Notes: generated by a model not told the origin, from the sequence alone. Shown: positions 1-6,130, numbered from the stretch's first letter. The stretch is 9,667 nucleotides of DNA from Candidatus Pelethomonas intestinigallinarum (GCA_018712665.1 DVGP01000010.1:1-9667); one strand, 5' to 3'. Made by a program: numbers and translations.

Positions 1-552
1 GAGGTGGAGGCCGACAGCGCCCTGGCCGACAAGGTCAACGCCGAGATCCAGGAGCGGGTGGACGCCCACCTGGCAGAGATGGAGCAGATGTGGCAGGAGT
101 ATAAGGACGCCTTCTTCGCCACCGGCGGCACTGAGGAGGAGTGGGGCGACCGGGAGATGCAGGTCGATGTGAACTACGAGATCAAGAGCCAGACGGACAC
201 CACCGTCTCCTTTGTGGTCAACCTGTCCCAGACATCCTTCAATGCCTACAACAGCCAGTACTTCTACAATCTGGATCTGGAGAACGACACGGATATCACC
301 CTGGCGGATTTGCTGGGTGAGGACTGGGTGAACATCTGCAACGACGCTGTTCAGTCCTACATCGACGCCAGCGTGGATGAGGACGGCTTCACCTACTTCT
401 TCTCCGCCGACCAGGGCGGCTTCACTACCGTGGATGAGACCACCTCCTTCTATATTCGGGAGGACGGCGTGCCCGTGGTGGTGTTCCCCGAGTACTCCAT
501 CGCCGCCGGCGCCGCCGGCACCATCGAGGTCCCCGTGGAGACCCAGGGCTGA
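1..552 (+). CDS. RsiV-like DUF3298 domain protein, 3' part
   Basis: The reading frame is open from the first base and ends at TGA 550-552, leaving 183 residues. The GTG at position 4 has no visible ribosome binding site, so the gene almost certainly begins upstream of the window. The last ~130 residues look like the DUF3298 domain found in the extracellular half of RsiV-type anti-sigma factors and related exported proteins. Signs are the FYNLDLEND-x-DITLADLL segment (about residues 88-103) and the ending FYIREDGVPVVVFPEYSIAAG, typical of this family. The stretch before it (about residues 5-45) is a charged, probably helical region rich in Glu, Asp and Gln. In RsiV this domain faces outside and binds lysozyme, but many DUF3298 proteins are not shown to do so, and the upstream part that would show a membrane anchor is missing. 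No sigma gene is visible. The family call is fairly sure; the role is open. Confidence 0.75.
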   Translation, partial: EVEADSALADKVNAEIQERVDAHLAEMEQMWQEYKDAFFATGGTEEEWGDREMQVDVNYEIKSQTDTTVSFVVNLSQTSFNAYNSQYFYNLDLENDTDITLADLLGEDWVNICNDAVQSYIDASVDEDGFTYFFSADQGGFTTVDETTSFYIREDGVPVVVFPEYSIAAGAAGTIEVPVETQG

Positions 553-570
553 AAATATCTGATCGTTTCT

Positions 571-598
571 GAGAGGGCGGCTTTTGCCGCCCTCTTTT
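571..598 (+). terminator. Rho-independent terminator of the DUF3298 gene
   Basis: A perfect 9-bp stem, GAGGGCGGC (573-581) with GCCGCCCTC (586-594), closes a TTTT loop and can extend by A572-T595 and a G-T pair. It is followed by a T-run (595-598). It starts 20 nt after the stop codon of the upstream gene. The T-run is also the first bases of the repeat copy that follows. Confidence 0.88.
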
Positions 599-752
599 GC
601 CATGCAAAAGCATAGCAAAAGTGACATGTGCCGTCTCTGACGGCATGGCTTGGAATTTCAGCGCGTGGGCCGGGGACGGCCCACATGCGCGAAACTTCAC
701 GTGCCGCTCACTTTTGCATGTTATCGTGGTGCGCCCGCGGCGGATGGAGTTT
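595..752 (+). repeat. Structured intergenic repeat, copy 1
   Basis: This stretch aligns without gaps to 8635-8792, with about 15 differences in the 152 positions from 601 on (hand count, ~90% identity). It contains hairpin TGCCGTC-TCT-GACGGCA (629-645). A second hairpin (661-690) has stem TGGGCCG/CGGCCCA around a GGGA loop and continues past a two-base bulge to GCGC/GCGC. A 10-bp helix pairs GCAAAAGTGA (615-624) with TCACTTTTGC (708-717). A 16-position helix pairs 692-707 with 737-752, with two mismatches in this copy. The last two helices cross, which gives a pseudoknot with adjoining arms (707/708). It could be a structured RNA or a short mobile palindromic element. The minus-strand reading frame through it is judged spurious. 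With the promoter and leader downstream it fills the 313-nt gap before the next gene. Confidence 0.85.
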
Positions 753-766
753 CCTGCCTGTACCTG

Positions 767-795
767 TAGATTTGTTCAAAAATATGTGGTACACT
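767..795 (+). promoter_or_regulatory. Probable extended -10 promoter of the serine hydrolase
   Basis: TGGTACACT (787-795) is a TGn-extended -10 with TACACT at 790-795. The best -35 at 17-nt spacing, TAGATT (767-772), is weak, as expected for an extended -10 promoter. A better-looking TTGTTC (772-777) is only 12 nt away and is rejected. Transcription would start near 802, giving a leader of about 64 nt. Confidence 0.5.
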
Positions 796-809
796 GGGCA
801 AAAACTCTT

Positions 810-847
810 CGGACAGCAGGAAGGAGGCTGAACCCCTCTGCCGTCCG
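810..847 (+). other. Leader hairpin before the serine hydrolase
   Basis: CGGACAGCAG (810-819) pairs with CTGCCGTCCG (838-847) with one mismatch. It sits just upstream of the ribosome binding site AAAGGAG (851-857) without covering it. It may stabilise the mRNA or affect translation. No known riboswitch or T-box signature was recognised here. Confidence 0.5.
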
Positions 848-865
848 GAGAAAGGAGTCGCCTCT

Positions 866-2587
866 ATGAATCTCACCACCGCCAGCCGCACCTTCCAGCT
901 CCTGACCCGCCTCCTGGACACCCGCAGCCGGACGGAGCCCTTCCTGCCCCCCAACGGGGAGAAAAAGCCTCTGCCCCTCCGCCTGCCCCAGCAGCCCTTT
1001 CCCCGGGCCACGCCGGAGTCCCAGGGCGTCTCCTCGGACCACATCCGCAAATTCCTGGAGGAACTGGCCCGGGGGGAGGACCTGTACATGCAGGATGTTC
1101 TGATCCTGCGCCATGGCCAGGTCCTGTGCGAGGCGGCCTTCGGCGGCCAGGTGCTGGCCGCCCCCAAGTATACCTTCTCCGCCTGCAAGTCTGTGGTCTC
1201 CCTGGCGGTGGGCCTGCTCATCGACGACGGCCTCCTCCGCCTGGAGGACAAGGTGGCGGATCTCTTTGAGGACCTGCTGCCTCCCGCCTCCCGCCGCCGG
1301 CTGCGGAGTATGTCCGTGGAGGACCTGCTGACCATGCGTTCCGGAATCGTCTTCAGCGAGGCGGAATCCCTGACGGAGAGCGACTGGGTCAGGGGTTTTC
1401 TGAACTCCACAATGAAAGGGGAGCCGGGCGGCGCGTTCCACTACAACAGCCTGAACACCTATATGCTCTCCGCCATCGTCTGCCGCAAAACAGGCAAGAC
1501 TCTCTCGGCCTTTCTCCAGGAGCGGCTCTTCGAGCCTCTGGGCATCACCGACACCCTGTGGGAGACCTGTCCCTCCGGCATCGAAAAGGGGGGCTGGGGC
1601 CTGTATATTCGACCGGAGGATCTGGCCAAGCTGGGACAGCTGGTCATGGACGGCGGACGGTGGGGAGGACGGCAGCTGATCTCTCAGGACTATCTCCGCG
1701 CCGCCACCACCGCTCATGCCAACCCGCCCTCTGAGTTTGGGGATTTTGACTATGGCTACCAGATCTGGGTGGGCCGCCGGGACAACGCCTTCCTCTTCAA
1801 TGGCATGCTGGGGCAAAATGTCCTGGGCTTCCGGGACAGCGGCATCCTGGTGGTCACCAACGCCGGGGCGGACACCGACTTCCAGGAGAGCCGGTACTTC
1901 GAGATCGTCAGCCGCTACTTCGGCGGGGCCTTCCCCGATACCATCCCGGAGGATGACAGCGCCTGCCTCCGCCTGGCGGAGTACGCGGCGGCCCTGTCGG
2001 ACTACCACCGGGCGATGGGAGCGCTGGACAGCGCCGCCGCGCCCTTCCTGGACCGGAGCTTTGACACGAGCGACCCCAGAGCCGCTGCCGTGGGTCTGCT
2101 GCCTATGGTCCTTCAGGCTCTCCACAACAACTACACCTCCGGTGTGGTCTCCGTGGCGGTGAGCACCCGGGGCGGTCTGCCGGAGCTGATCTACCGGGAG
2201 CGGGAGGCCACTTACCGCCTGCCCGTGGGCCTGGGCCGTCCGAAGATCAGCCAGCTCACCTTCCGGGGAGACACCTATCAGGTAGCTGCTCTGGGGCGGT
2301 TCACCCACGACGAGGAGGAGCGGCCGGTGTTCTATATCCGTCTGGAGTTCCTGGAGACGCCCTGCGTCCGGGTGCTGAAGCTGGTCCTTCTCCGGGACGG
2401 GATGCTGCTGCGGCAGACGGAGACCCCCGGGGTGCCCTATGTGTTTGACAAGCTCCGCCGGGCTGCGGAGCAGGCGATCTATAAATCTCTGCTGCTGGTG
2501 GCCGCCGGCGGCTCGGAGGAGGACTTCCTCCACTACAAGACCCTGCAGCTCCTGTCCCCGGAGGTCCGTTTCACCGCCGGGAATTGA
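866..2587 (+). CDS. Serine hydrolase, beta-lactamase/PBP-like family, with C-terminal extension
   Basis: This is a 573-aa protein. The ATG is supported by AAAGGAG at 851-857, 8 nt upstream. Residues about 45-355 form a class C beta-lactamase / transpeptidase-like domain. The SxxK motif is S105-A-C-K108, the expected nucleophile and base. The second motif region is FHYNS (Y193), followed by the usual helix (LNTYMLSAIVCRKTGKTL). The late block GYQIWVGRR (297-305) and NGMLGQN (312-318) stands where the third active-site motif occurs in such hydrolases. Residues about 360-573 are an extra, mostly beta-type region of unknown function seen in some clostridial serine hydrolases (recalled, not checked). 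There is no signal peptide or membrane segment, so it should act in the cytoplasm, which argues against a peptidoglycan or antibiotic target. It may cleave small esters, amides or peptides; the substrate cannot be read. It stands alone between its own promoter and a shared terminator. Confidence 0.85.
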   Translation: MNLTTASRTFQLLTRLLDTRSRTEPFLPPNGEKKPLPLRLPQQPFPRATPESQGVSSDHIRKFLEELARGEDLYMQDVLILRHGQVLCEAAFGGQVLAAPKYTFSACKSVVSLAVGLLIDDGLLRLEDKVADLFEDLLPPASRRRLRSMSVEDLLTMRSGIVFSEAESLTESDWVRGFLNSTMKGEPGGAFHYNSLNTYMLSAIVCRKTGKTLSAFLQERLFEPLGITDTLWETCPSGIEKGGWGLYIRPEDLAKLGQLVMDGGRWGGRQLISQDYLRAATTAHANPPSEFGDFDYGYQIWVGRRDNAFLFNGMLGQNVLGFRDSGILVVTNAGADTDFQESRYFEIVSRYFGGAFPDTIPEDDSACLRLAEYAAALSDYHRAMGALDSAAAPFLDRSFDTSDPRAAAVGLLPMVLQALHNNYTSGVVSVAVSTRGGLPELIYREREATYRLPVGLGRPKISQLTFRGDTYQVAALGRFTHDEEERPVFYIRLEFLETPCVRVLKLVLLRDGMLLRQTETPGVPYVFDKLRRAAEQAIYKSLLLVAAGGSEEDFLHYKTLQLLSPEVRFTAGN

Positions 2588-2609
2588 GTGTCAGCTTGCA
2601 AAGTTTTCA

Positions 2610-2640
2610 GCCGCCCTCCGGTGAATCGCCGGAGGGCGGC
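2610..2640. terminator. Bidirectional hairpin between convergent genes
   Basis: A perfect 12-bp stem, GCCGCCCTCCGG (2610-2621) with CCGGAGGGCGGC (2629-2640), has a 7-nt loop. It lies between the stops of the serine hydrolase (2587, +) and feoB (2649, -). T-runs are weak: TGGCTGTGT on the plus side and TGAAAACTTT on the minus side, so minus-strand termination is the better supported. Confidence 0.75.
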
Positions 2641-2648
2641 TGGCTGTG

Positions 2649-4517
2649 TCACAGGATTTGACACAGCAGGTTCACCGCCGCGCACAGCCCCATGCCCACG
2701 GCGGTGGGGAGGGCGACGGCCAGGGCGGTCCACTTCAGGCTCCGGGTCTCCCGCCAGATGGTCAGGCAGGTAGTGCCGCAGGGGAAGTGGAAGAGGGTAA
2801 AGAGCAGGACGCAGGCGGCGGTGGCGGCGGTCCAGCCGTTGGCGGTGAGGAGAGCGTGGAGCTCCCCCAGGCTGCCGTACCCGGTGAGAGACCCGGCAGC
2901 GAGGTAGCCCATGAGGATGCAGGGCACCACGATCTCGTTGGCGGGGAAGCCCAGGAGAAAGGCCAGGAGGATGAAACCATCCATCCCCAGAAACCGGCCC
3001 AGGGGGTCGAGAAACCCCGCCAGGCGGCTCAGCACGCTGGCCCCGCCCACCGCCACATTGGCCGCCGCCCAGATCAGCAGGCCTGCCGGGGCCGCTACCG
3101 CCACCGCCCGGCCCAGGACGAAGGCCGTCCGGTCCAGCAGGGAGCGGAGGAGCACCTGCCCCACCTGGGGTGTCCGGTAAGGGGGCAGCTCCAGGGAGAA
3201 GGCCGAGGGCTGGCCCCGGAGCACCGTGGCGGAGAGGAGGCGGCTGGCCCACAGCGTCATGGCCACCGCCAGGACGATGGCCCCCATGAGCAGCGCCGCC
3301 GCCCCCAGGTCGGACCATAGTCCCGTCCCGGTGACGAAGAACAGGGAGATGAGGGCGATGAGGGTGGGGAAGCGGCCGTTGCAGGGGACGAAGGCGTTGG
3401 TGAGGATGGCGATGAGCCGCTCCCGAGGGCTCTGGATGATCCGGCAGCCCATGACGCCGCAGGCGTTGCACCCCAGGCCCATGCACATGGTCAGGGCCTG
3501 CCGTCCGTGGGCCCCGGCCCGCTGGAAGAAGTGGTCCAGGTTGAAGGCCACCCGGGGCAGGTACCCGGCGTCCTCCAGCAAAGTGAACAGGGGGAAAAAG
3601 ATGGCCATGGGGGGCAGCATCACCGACACCACCCAGGCCACCGTCCGGTAGATCCCGTCCACCACGGCCCCCTCCAGCCACCAGGGAGCGCCCAGATTAT
3701 GAAGTAGGCCCCGGAGGGGCTCCTGCCAGGAGAAGAGGAGGTTGGAGAGCAGCTCCGAGGGCACGTTGGCCCCCGCCATGGTCAGCCACAGGATCCCCGC
3801 CAGCAGGGCCAGCATTACCGGGATGCCGGTGGCCCGGGAGGTCAGAAGCCGGTCCAGCAGCCGGTCCCGGCGCTGGGCCCGTGCCTGGTCCATGGTCACG
3901 GCCTCCTCCGCGATGGCAGCGGCCCGGGCCACAAAGGCCGCTGCCCGGCAGTCCTCACAGCCGCAGGCGCAGCCAGTGCAGAGGACGGGGGTGGGCCGGG
4001 GCAGGGGGTGGAGGACCGCTTCCTCCAGAACGCCCCGCAGTGCGGCCAGCCCATAGCCGTCCCGGGCGGAGGCCCCCACCACCGGGCAGCCCAGCCGGTC
4101 CTGAAGGGCTGTCAGGTCCACCTGGATGTGCTTTTTGGCCGCCTCGTCCAGCAGATTCACGCACACCACCACCGGCCAGCAGGTCTCCAGCACCTGGAGG
4201 ACCAGGGCCAAATTCCGGGCCAGGCAGGTGGCGTCCGCCACCACCAGCGTCACGTCCGCCTGGCCGGAGAGGAGGTAGTCCCGGGTGACCTCCTCGTCGG
4301 CGCTGCCGGGGGTGAGGGAGTAGGTCCCCGGCAGGTCCACCAGGGTGTAGCGCCTGCCGTGATATGTATATTCGCCCCGGGCGGTGGATACCGTCTTTCC
4401 CGGCCAGTTCCCTGTGTGCTGCTTCAGGCCCGTCAGGGCGTTGAACACCGTGGATTTCCCCACGTTGGGGTTGCCCACCAGGGCGATCACCGGCCCGCCG
4501 GCCCTTGTCTCCGCCAT
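2649..4517 (-). CDS. feoB: Ferrous iron transport protein B, non-canonical gate type
   Basis: This 622-aa protein starts at the ATG read from 4517, preceded by GGAGGG (4525-4530) at 7 nt; upstream in-frame starts lack such a site. FeoB moves Fe2+ (in some organisms Mn2+) through the inner membrane under control of a GTP-binding domain. G-domain motifs: G1 GNPNVGKS (15-22), G3 DLPG (61-64), G4 NLLD (121-124) and G5 near SAR (150-152). A cluster of five cysteines, C180, C183, C185, C187 and C190, follows the G domain. The membrane part (about 230-622) has two Gate-like halves. Its motifs are GLGCNACGVMGCR (347-359), VPCNGRFPT (377-385), GFPANEIVVP (523-532) and HFPCGTTC (577-584). These differ from the GCTVPA / SCGARLP motifs of the second FeoB in this window, so it belongs to a separate FeoB branch and may differ in metal use (inference). 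It is last in the amidase-feoA-feoB block, 253 nt after feoA. Confidence 0.92.
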   Translation of the reverse strand: MAETRAGGPVIALVGNPNVGKSTVFNALTGLKQHTGNWPGKTVSTARGEYTYHGRRYTLVDLPGTYSLTPGSADEEVTRDYLLSGQADVTLVVADATCLARNLALVLQVLETCWPVVVCVNLLDEAAKKHIQVDLTALQDRLGCPVVGASARDGYGLAALRGVLEEAVLHPLPRPTPVLCTGCACGCEDCRAAAFVARAAAIAEEAVTMDQARAQRRDRLLDRLLTSRATGIPVMLALLAGILWLTMAGANVPSELLSNLLFSWQEPLRGLLHNLGAPWWLEGAVVDGIYRTVAWVVSVMLPPMAIFFPLFTLLEDAGYLPRVAFNLDHFFQRAGAHGRQALTMCMGLGCNACGVMGCRIIQSPRERLIAILTNAFVPCNGRFPTLIALISLFFVTGTGLWSDLGAAALLMGAIVLAVAMTLWASRLLSATVLRGQPSAFSLELPPYRTPQVGQVLLRSLLDRTAFVLGRAVAVAAPAGLLIWAAANVAVGGASVLSRLAGFLDPLGRFLGMDGFILLAFLLGFPANEIVVPCILMGYLAAGSLTGYGSLGELHALLTANGWTAATAACVLLFTLFHFPCGTTCLTIWRETRSLKWTALAVALPTAVGMGLCAAVNLLCQIL

Positions 4518-4570
4518 GCCCCATCCCTCCTTGTCGTAGGCCAGCATATGCGCCGTCCCGGAGCGATGTA

Positions 4571-4678
4571 CCTGCCGGGGCGCTGCCCCGGGCCCCACCG
4601 GGGTTCCACCCTGGACCCGCCCGCTTTTTTCAAAAAAGCGGGGCGAAAAATTTTGAGGGCAAAGCGCAGCTTTGCCCG
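4571..4678. repeat. Array of tandem palindromes between feoA and feoB
   Basis: Several perfect inverted repeats follow each other. They are CCGGGGC-GCT-GCCCCGG (4575-4591); CCCC-ACC-GGGG (4593-4603); CCGCTTTTTT-C-AAAAAAGCGG (4621-4641); and GGGCAAAGC-GCA-GCTTTGCCC (4657-4677). AAAATTTT lies between the last two. The style resembles repetitive intergenic palindromic elements I recall from other gut Firmicutes, but this is recollection, not a search. There is no second copy in this window. It occupies most of the 253-nt gap that separates two genes usually adjacent. Confidence 0.6.
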
Positions 4679-4704
4679 AGGATATGGGAAAGTGGGCATA
4701 GAGG

Positions 4705-4739
4705 AAAAGCTCCCGTCGCTTTTTGCGGCAGGAGCTTTT
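4705..4739 (-). terminator. Terminator or attenuator between feoA and feoB
   Basis: AAAAGCTCC (4705-4713) pairs with GGAGCTTTT (4731-4739). After one mismatch, a further 5-bp inner stem with one G-T pair surrounds a T5 loop. Read on the minus strand it is a long GC stem ending in TTTT, 31 nt past the feoA stop. It would reduce or stop read-through into feoB. On the plus strand a weaker T-run (GTATTTTC) follows. Confidence 0.72.
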
Positions 4740-4770
4740 GTATTTTCTGCGATAGGACGGCTTGAAGCCG

Positions 4771-5004
4771 TCAGGGGATGACCTGGATCTGCCGGGCGTC
4801 GGCGCGGCGCAGGGCGATGACCGCCCCGCACACGCCGTAGGCCACCGGGTCCCCCCAGGGGGCCACCTGGAGGGCGGCCACGGGGGCGCCGGGGACGAAG
4901 CCCAGCTCCAGCAGCCGCCGTCGCCGGTCCTCCGGGGCGGTGATGGCCGCCACGGTGGCCAGCTGCCCCGCGGCCAGCTGGTCCAGGGTCCTGGTATTCT
5001 CCAT
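4771..5004 (-). CDS. feoA: Ferrous iron transport protein A, stand-alone
   Basis: This 77-aa protein begins MENTRTLDQL and is a single FeoA/SH3-like domain, the usual length for the family. Typical signs are LLELGFVPGAPVAAL (31-45), matching the LxxLGLxPG core, then PWGDPVAYGVCG (49-60) and ALRRADARQIQV (64-75). FeoA is a small cytoplasmic protein that works with FeoB; its exact action is unsettled. The ATG is favoured because homology starts there, with GGAGGG near 5016-5021 at a somewhat long distance (about 11 nt). The amidase gene ends 71 nt upstream on the same strand with no clear terminator, so the two may share a transcript. A terminator hairpin follows before feoB. Confidence 0.9.
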   Translation of the reverse strand: MENTRTLDQLAAGQLATVAAITAPEDRRRRLLELGFVPGAPVAALQVAPWGDPVAYGVCGAVIALRRADARQIQVIP

Positions 5005-5075
5005 GAGGGATGGGTCCCTCCTTCCGTCAACGCGCTGGGACTCCCTCCAGTCTATGCCGCCGGAGAGTGGAGGAT

Positions 5076-5924
5076 TCATCCCCGCAGGTAGGAGAGGATG
5101 CCGTCGGCGATGCCCCGGGCAAGCTTGGCCTGGTAGGCGCTGTCCCGCAGCAGGGCCAGCTCCGCCGGTGTGGACATGAAGCCGCACTCCGCCAGGGCGG
5201 CGGGCATCTTGCTGGTCCGCAGCACCGCCAGATCCGGTCTCGCCTCCGTGCCCATGTCCCCGGCCCCGGTGGCCGCCATCATAGACTTCCGCAGAGTCTG
5301 GGCCAGCCGCCAGCCGGGGACGGAGGCGCTGTAGGCGGCGGTGTAGATGCCTGTGGCTTTAAGGTTAGAGGTGCTGGCGTTGCAGTGGATGCTGACGAAG
5401 AGGTCGGCCCCCAGGCCGTTGGCCAGGTCCGTGCGCTGGTAGAGGCCCACGGACTTGTCGGTAGTCCGGGTCATGGTCACCTTGACCCCCGCCGCCTCCA
5501 GCAGGGGGACCACCTTTTTGGCGATGGCCAGATTCAGGTCCTTCTCATTGACGCCGCCGTAGCTGGCGCCGGTATTGCTGCCCCCGTGGCCCGGGTCCAG
5601 CACCACCACGGCGTTCACTGCCCCACCGGCGCCGGCGTCTGGCTCCTCCGCAGGGGCGCTGCCCTCGGACCAGATGCCCACCGTCCGGGTGGCGGCGTTC
5701 CATGTGACGGTGAAGCCCAGGGCCTCGGCCACCGCCCGCAGGGGCACCATAGTGGTCCCAGACTGGGATATGTAAGCGCCGGAGACGTTCAGCGGGTCGC
5801 CGTCCACCTGGACGGCGACCCGGCCGCCGCCGGAGGCGGTGGCCGTGAGAGTCAACGCCAGGATCAGGGACAGGGCAGACAGAGGGGCAAAGAGCTTTTT
5901 TATGGTTTTTTTCAAAGATTCCAT
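5076..5924 (-). CDS. Exported N-acetylmuramoyl-L-alanine amidase (Amidase_3) with stalk-like N-terminal domain
   Basis: This 282-aa protein would cut the bond between N-acetylmuramic acid and L-alanine in peptidoglycan, outside the membrane. Residues 1-31 form a signal peptide (MESLKKTIKK, a hydrophobic run of about 20, then ATASG). Residues about 35-85 match the copper-amine-oxidase N-terminal-like domain common in clostridial wall proteins (TMVPLRAVAEALGFTVTWN). A short Pro/Glu/Ala linker leads to Amidase_3 (about 104-280). Zinc ligands are H113 in DPGHGG, E127 in NEKDLNL and H180 in SIHCNA; the catalytic Glu is E246 in AECGFMS. The set is complete. The chosen ATG has AAAGGA directly against it, too close for normal use; a TTG three codons downstream would have correct spacing (see the RBS entry). 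It is first in the block before feoA; a functional link with iron uptake is not evident. Confidence 0.9.
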   Translation of the reverse strand: MESLKKTIKKLFAPLSALSLILALTLTATASGGGRVAVQVDGDPLNVSGAYISQSGTTMVPLRAVAEALGFTVTWNAATRTVGIWSEGSAPAEEPDAGAGGAVNAVVVLDPGHGGSNTGASYGGVNEKDLNLAIAKKVVPLLEAAGVKVTMTRTTDKSVGLYQRTDLANGLGADLFVSIHCNASTSNLKATGIYTAAYSASVPGWRLAQTLRKSMMAATGAGDMGTEARPDLAVLRTSKMPAALAECGFMSTPAELALLRDSAYQAKLARGIADGILSYLRG

Positions 5925-5930
5925 TCCTTT
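5925..5930 (-). promoter_or_regulatory. Ribosome binding site that questions the amidase start
   Basis: AAAGGA, read on the minus strand, touches the ATG at 5924-5922 with no spacer. The in-frame TTG at 5915-5913 lies 9 nt beyond it, a normal distance. Starting there removes only MES and leaves the positively charged signal-peptide start KKTIKK intact, so either start yields an exported enzyme. Confidence 0.5.
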
Positions 5931-5950
5931 CTCACTTTTCCCGGAGGGAC

Positions 5951-5972
5951 TGTGAAAGATGGCTCTTTCACA
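5951..5972 (-). other. Hairpin in the amidase leader
   Basis: TGTGAAAGA (5951-5959) and TCTTTCACA (5964-5972) form a perfect 9-bp stem with a 4-base loop. It lies between the proposed promoter and the ribosome binding site of the amidase gene. It has no T-run on the minus strand, so it is not a clear terminator. It could be an mRNA-stability element or a protein-binding palindrome. Confidence 0.5.
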
Positions 5973-5988
5973 AGCGGGAGCTGGACAC

Positions 5989-6018
5989 ATTGTACCCTGT
6001 CCCGCTCCTGCACGGCAA
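5989..6018 (-). promoter_or_regulatory. Probable sigma-A promoter of amidase-feoA
   Basis: On the minus strand TTGCCG (6018-6013) and TACAAT (5994-5989) are separated by 18 nt. The -10 matches TATAAT at five of six bases and the -35 matches TTGACA at four of six. The leader would be about 60 nt. No DtxR-type palindrome was seen on it, unlike the divergent feo fusion promoter. Confidence 0.5.
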
Positions 6019-6063
6019 GCTGTAAGTTCTGTCAGCCCTTCCATGGGAAATTTTCAAAAGGCC

Positions 6064-6092
6064 TTGACAAACGCAAAAAGTTAGCCTAGAGT
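6064..6092 (+). promoter_or_regulatory. Sigma-A promoter of the feoA-feoB fusion gene
   Basis: A perfect -35 TTGACA (6064-6069) is followed, after 17 nt, by TAGAGT (6087-6092), matching TATAAT at four positions. Transcription would start near 6099, about 30 nt before the ATG. The -10 lies inside the palindrome described in the next entry, so the promoter should be shut when that site is occupied. Confidence 0.68.
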
Positions 6093-6098
6093 AACTCT
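6077..6098. promoter_or_regulatory. Putative DtxR/IdeR-family operator over the -10
   Basis: AGTTA (6079-6083) and TAACT (6092-6096) are perfect inverted arms around GCCTAGAG. The core GTTAGCCTAGAGTAAC resembles the DtxR/IdeR consensus TTAGGTTAGCCTAACCTAA, especially GTTAGCCTA. Its place on the -10 of a ferrous-iron transporter gene fits metal-dependent repression. It does not resemble the Fur box GATAATGATTATC. The regulator is not in the window. Confidence 0.62.
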
Positions 6099-6130
6099 TG
6101 GAAATCCAAGCGGGAAAGCGGGAGAACGAC

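Noticed and set aside
425..700. Minus-strand frames in both repeat copies beginning MKFRACGPSPAHALKF
   Set aside because: They read through palindromes and keep similarity only because the DNA is repeated. Frames continue into unrelated flanks and have no ribosome binding site. Structure explains the conservation better than protein.
772..795. TTGTTC (772-777) as -35 for TACACT
   Set aside because: The spacing is 12 nt, too short for a sigma-A promoter; the extended -10 TGG before TACACT makes a strong -35 unnecessary.
776..2533. A 585-codon open frame on the minus strand opposite the serine hydrolase
   Set aside because: The plus-strand frame has SxxK and family motifs and a good ribosome binding site. 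The antisense frame has low-complexity His/Gln/Gly/Arg-rich composition typical of GC-rich shadow frames.
2533..3681. A 382-codon minus-strand frame overlapping feoB in another phase
   Set aside because: feoB in the neighbouring phase has all G-domain and gate motifs. The alternative is Gly/Pro/Arg-rich and has no domain signs.
4571..4678. CRISPR array or known riboswitch in the feoA-feoB gap
   Set aside because: The palindromes differ from each other, with no regularly spaced identical repeat and no riboswitch core I recognise.
6098..6130. TTG at 6098 as start of the feo fusion protein
   Set aside because: It coincides with the predicted transcription start, leaving no leader for ribosome binding. 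ATG 6131 has GGGAG at 6 nt, and FeoA similarity begins after it.
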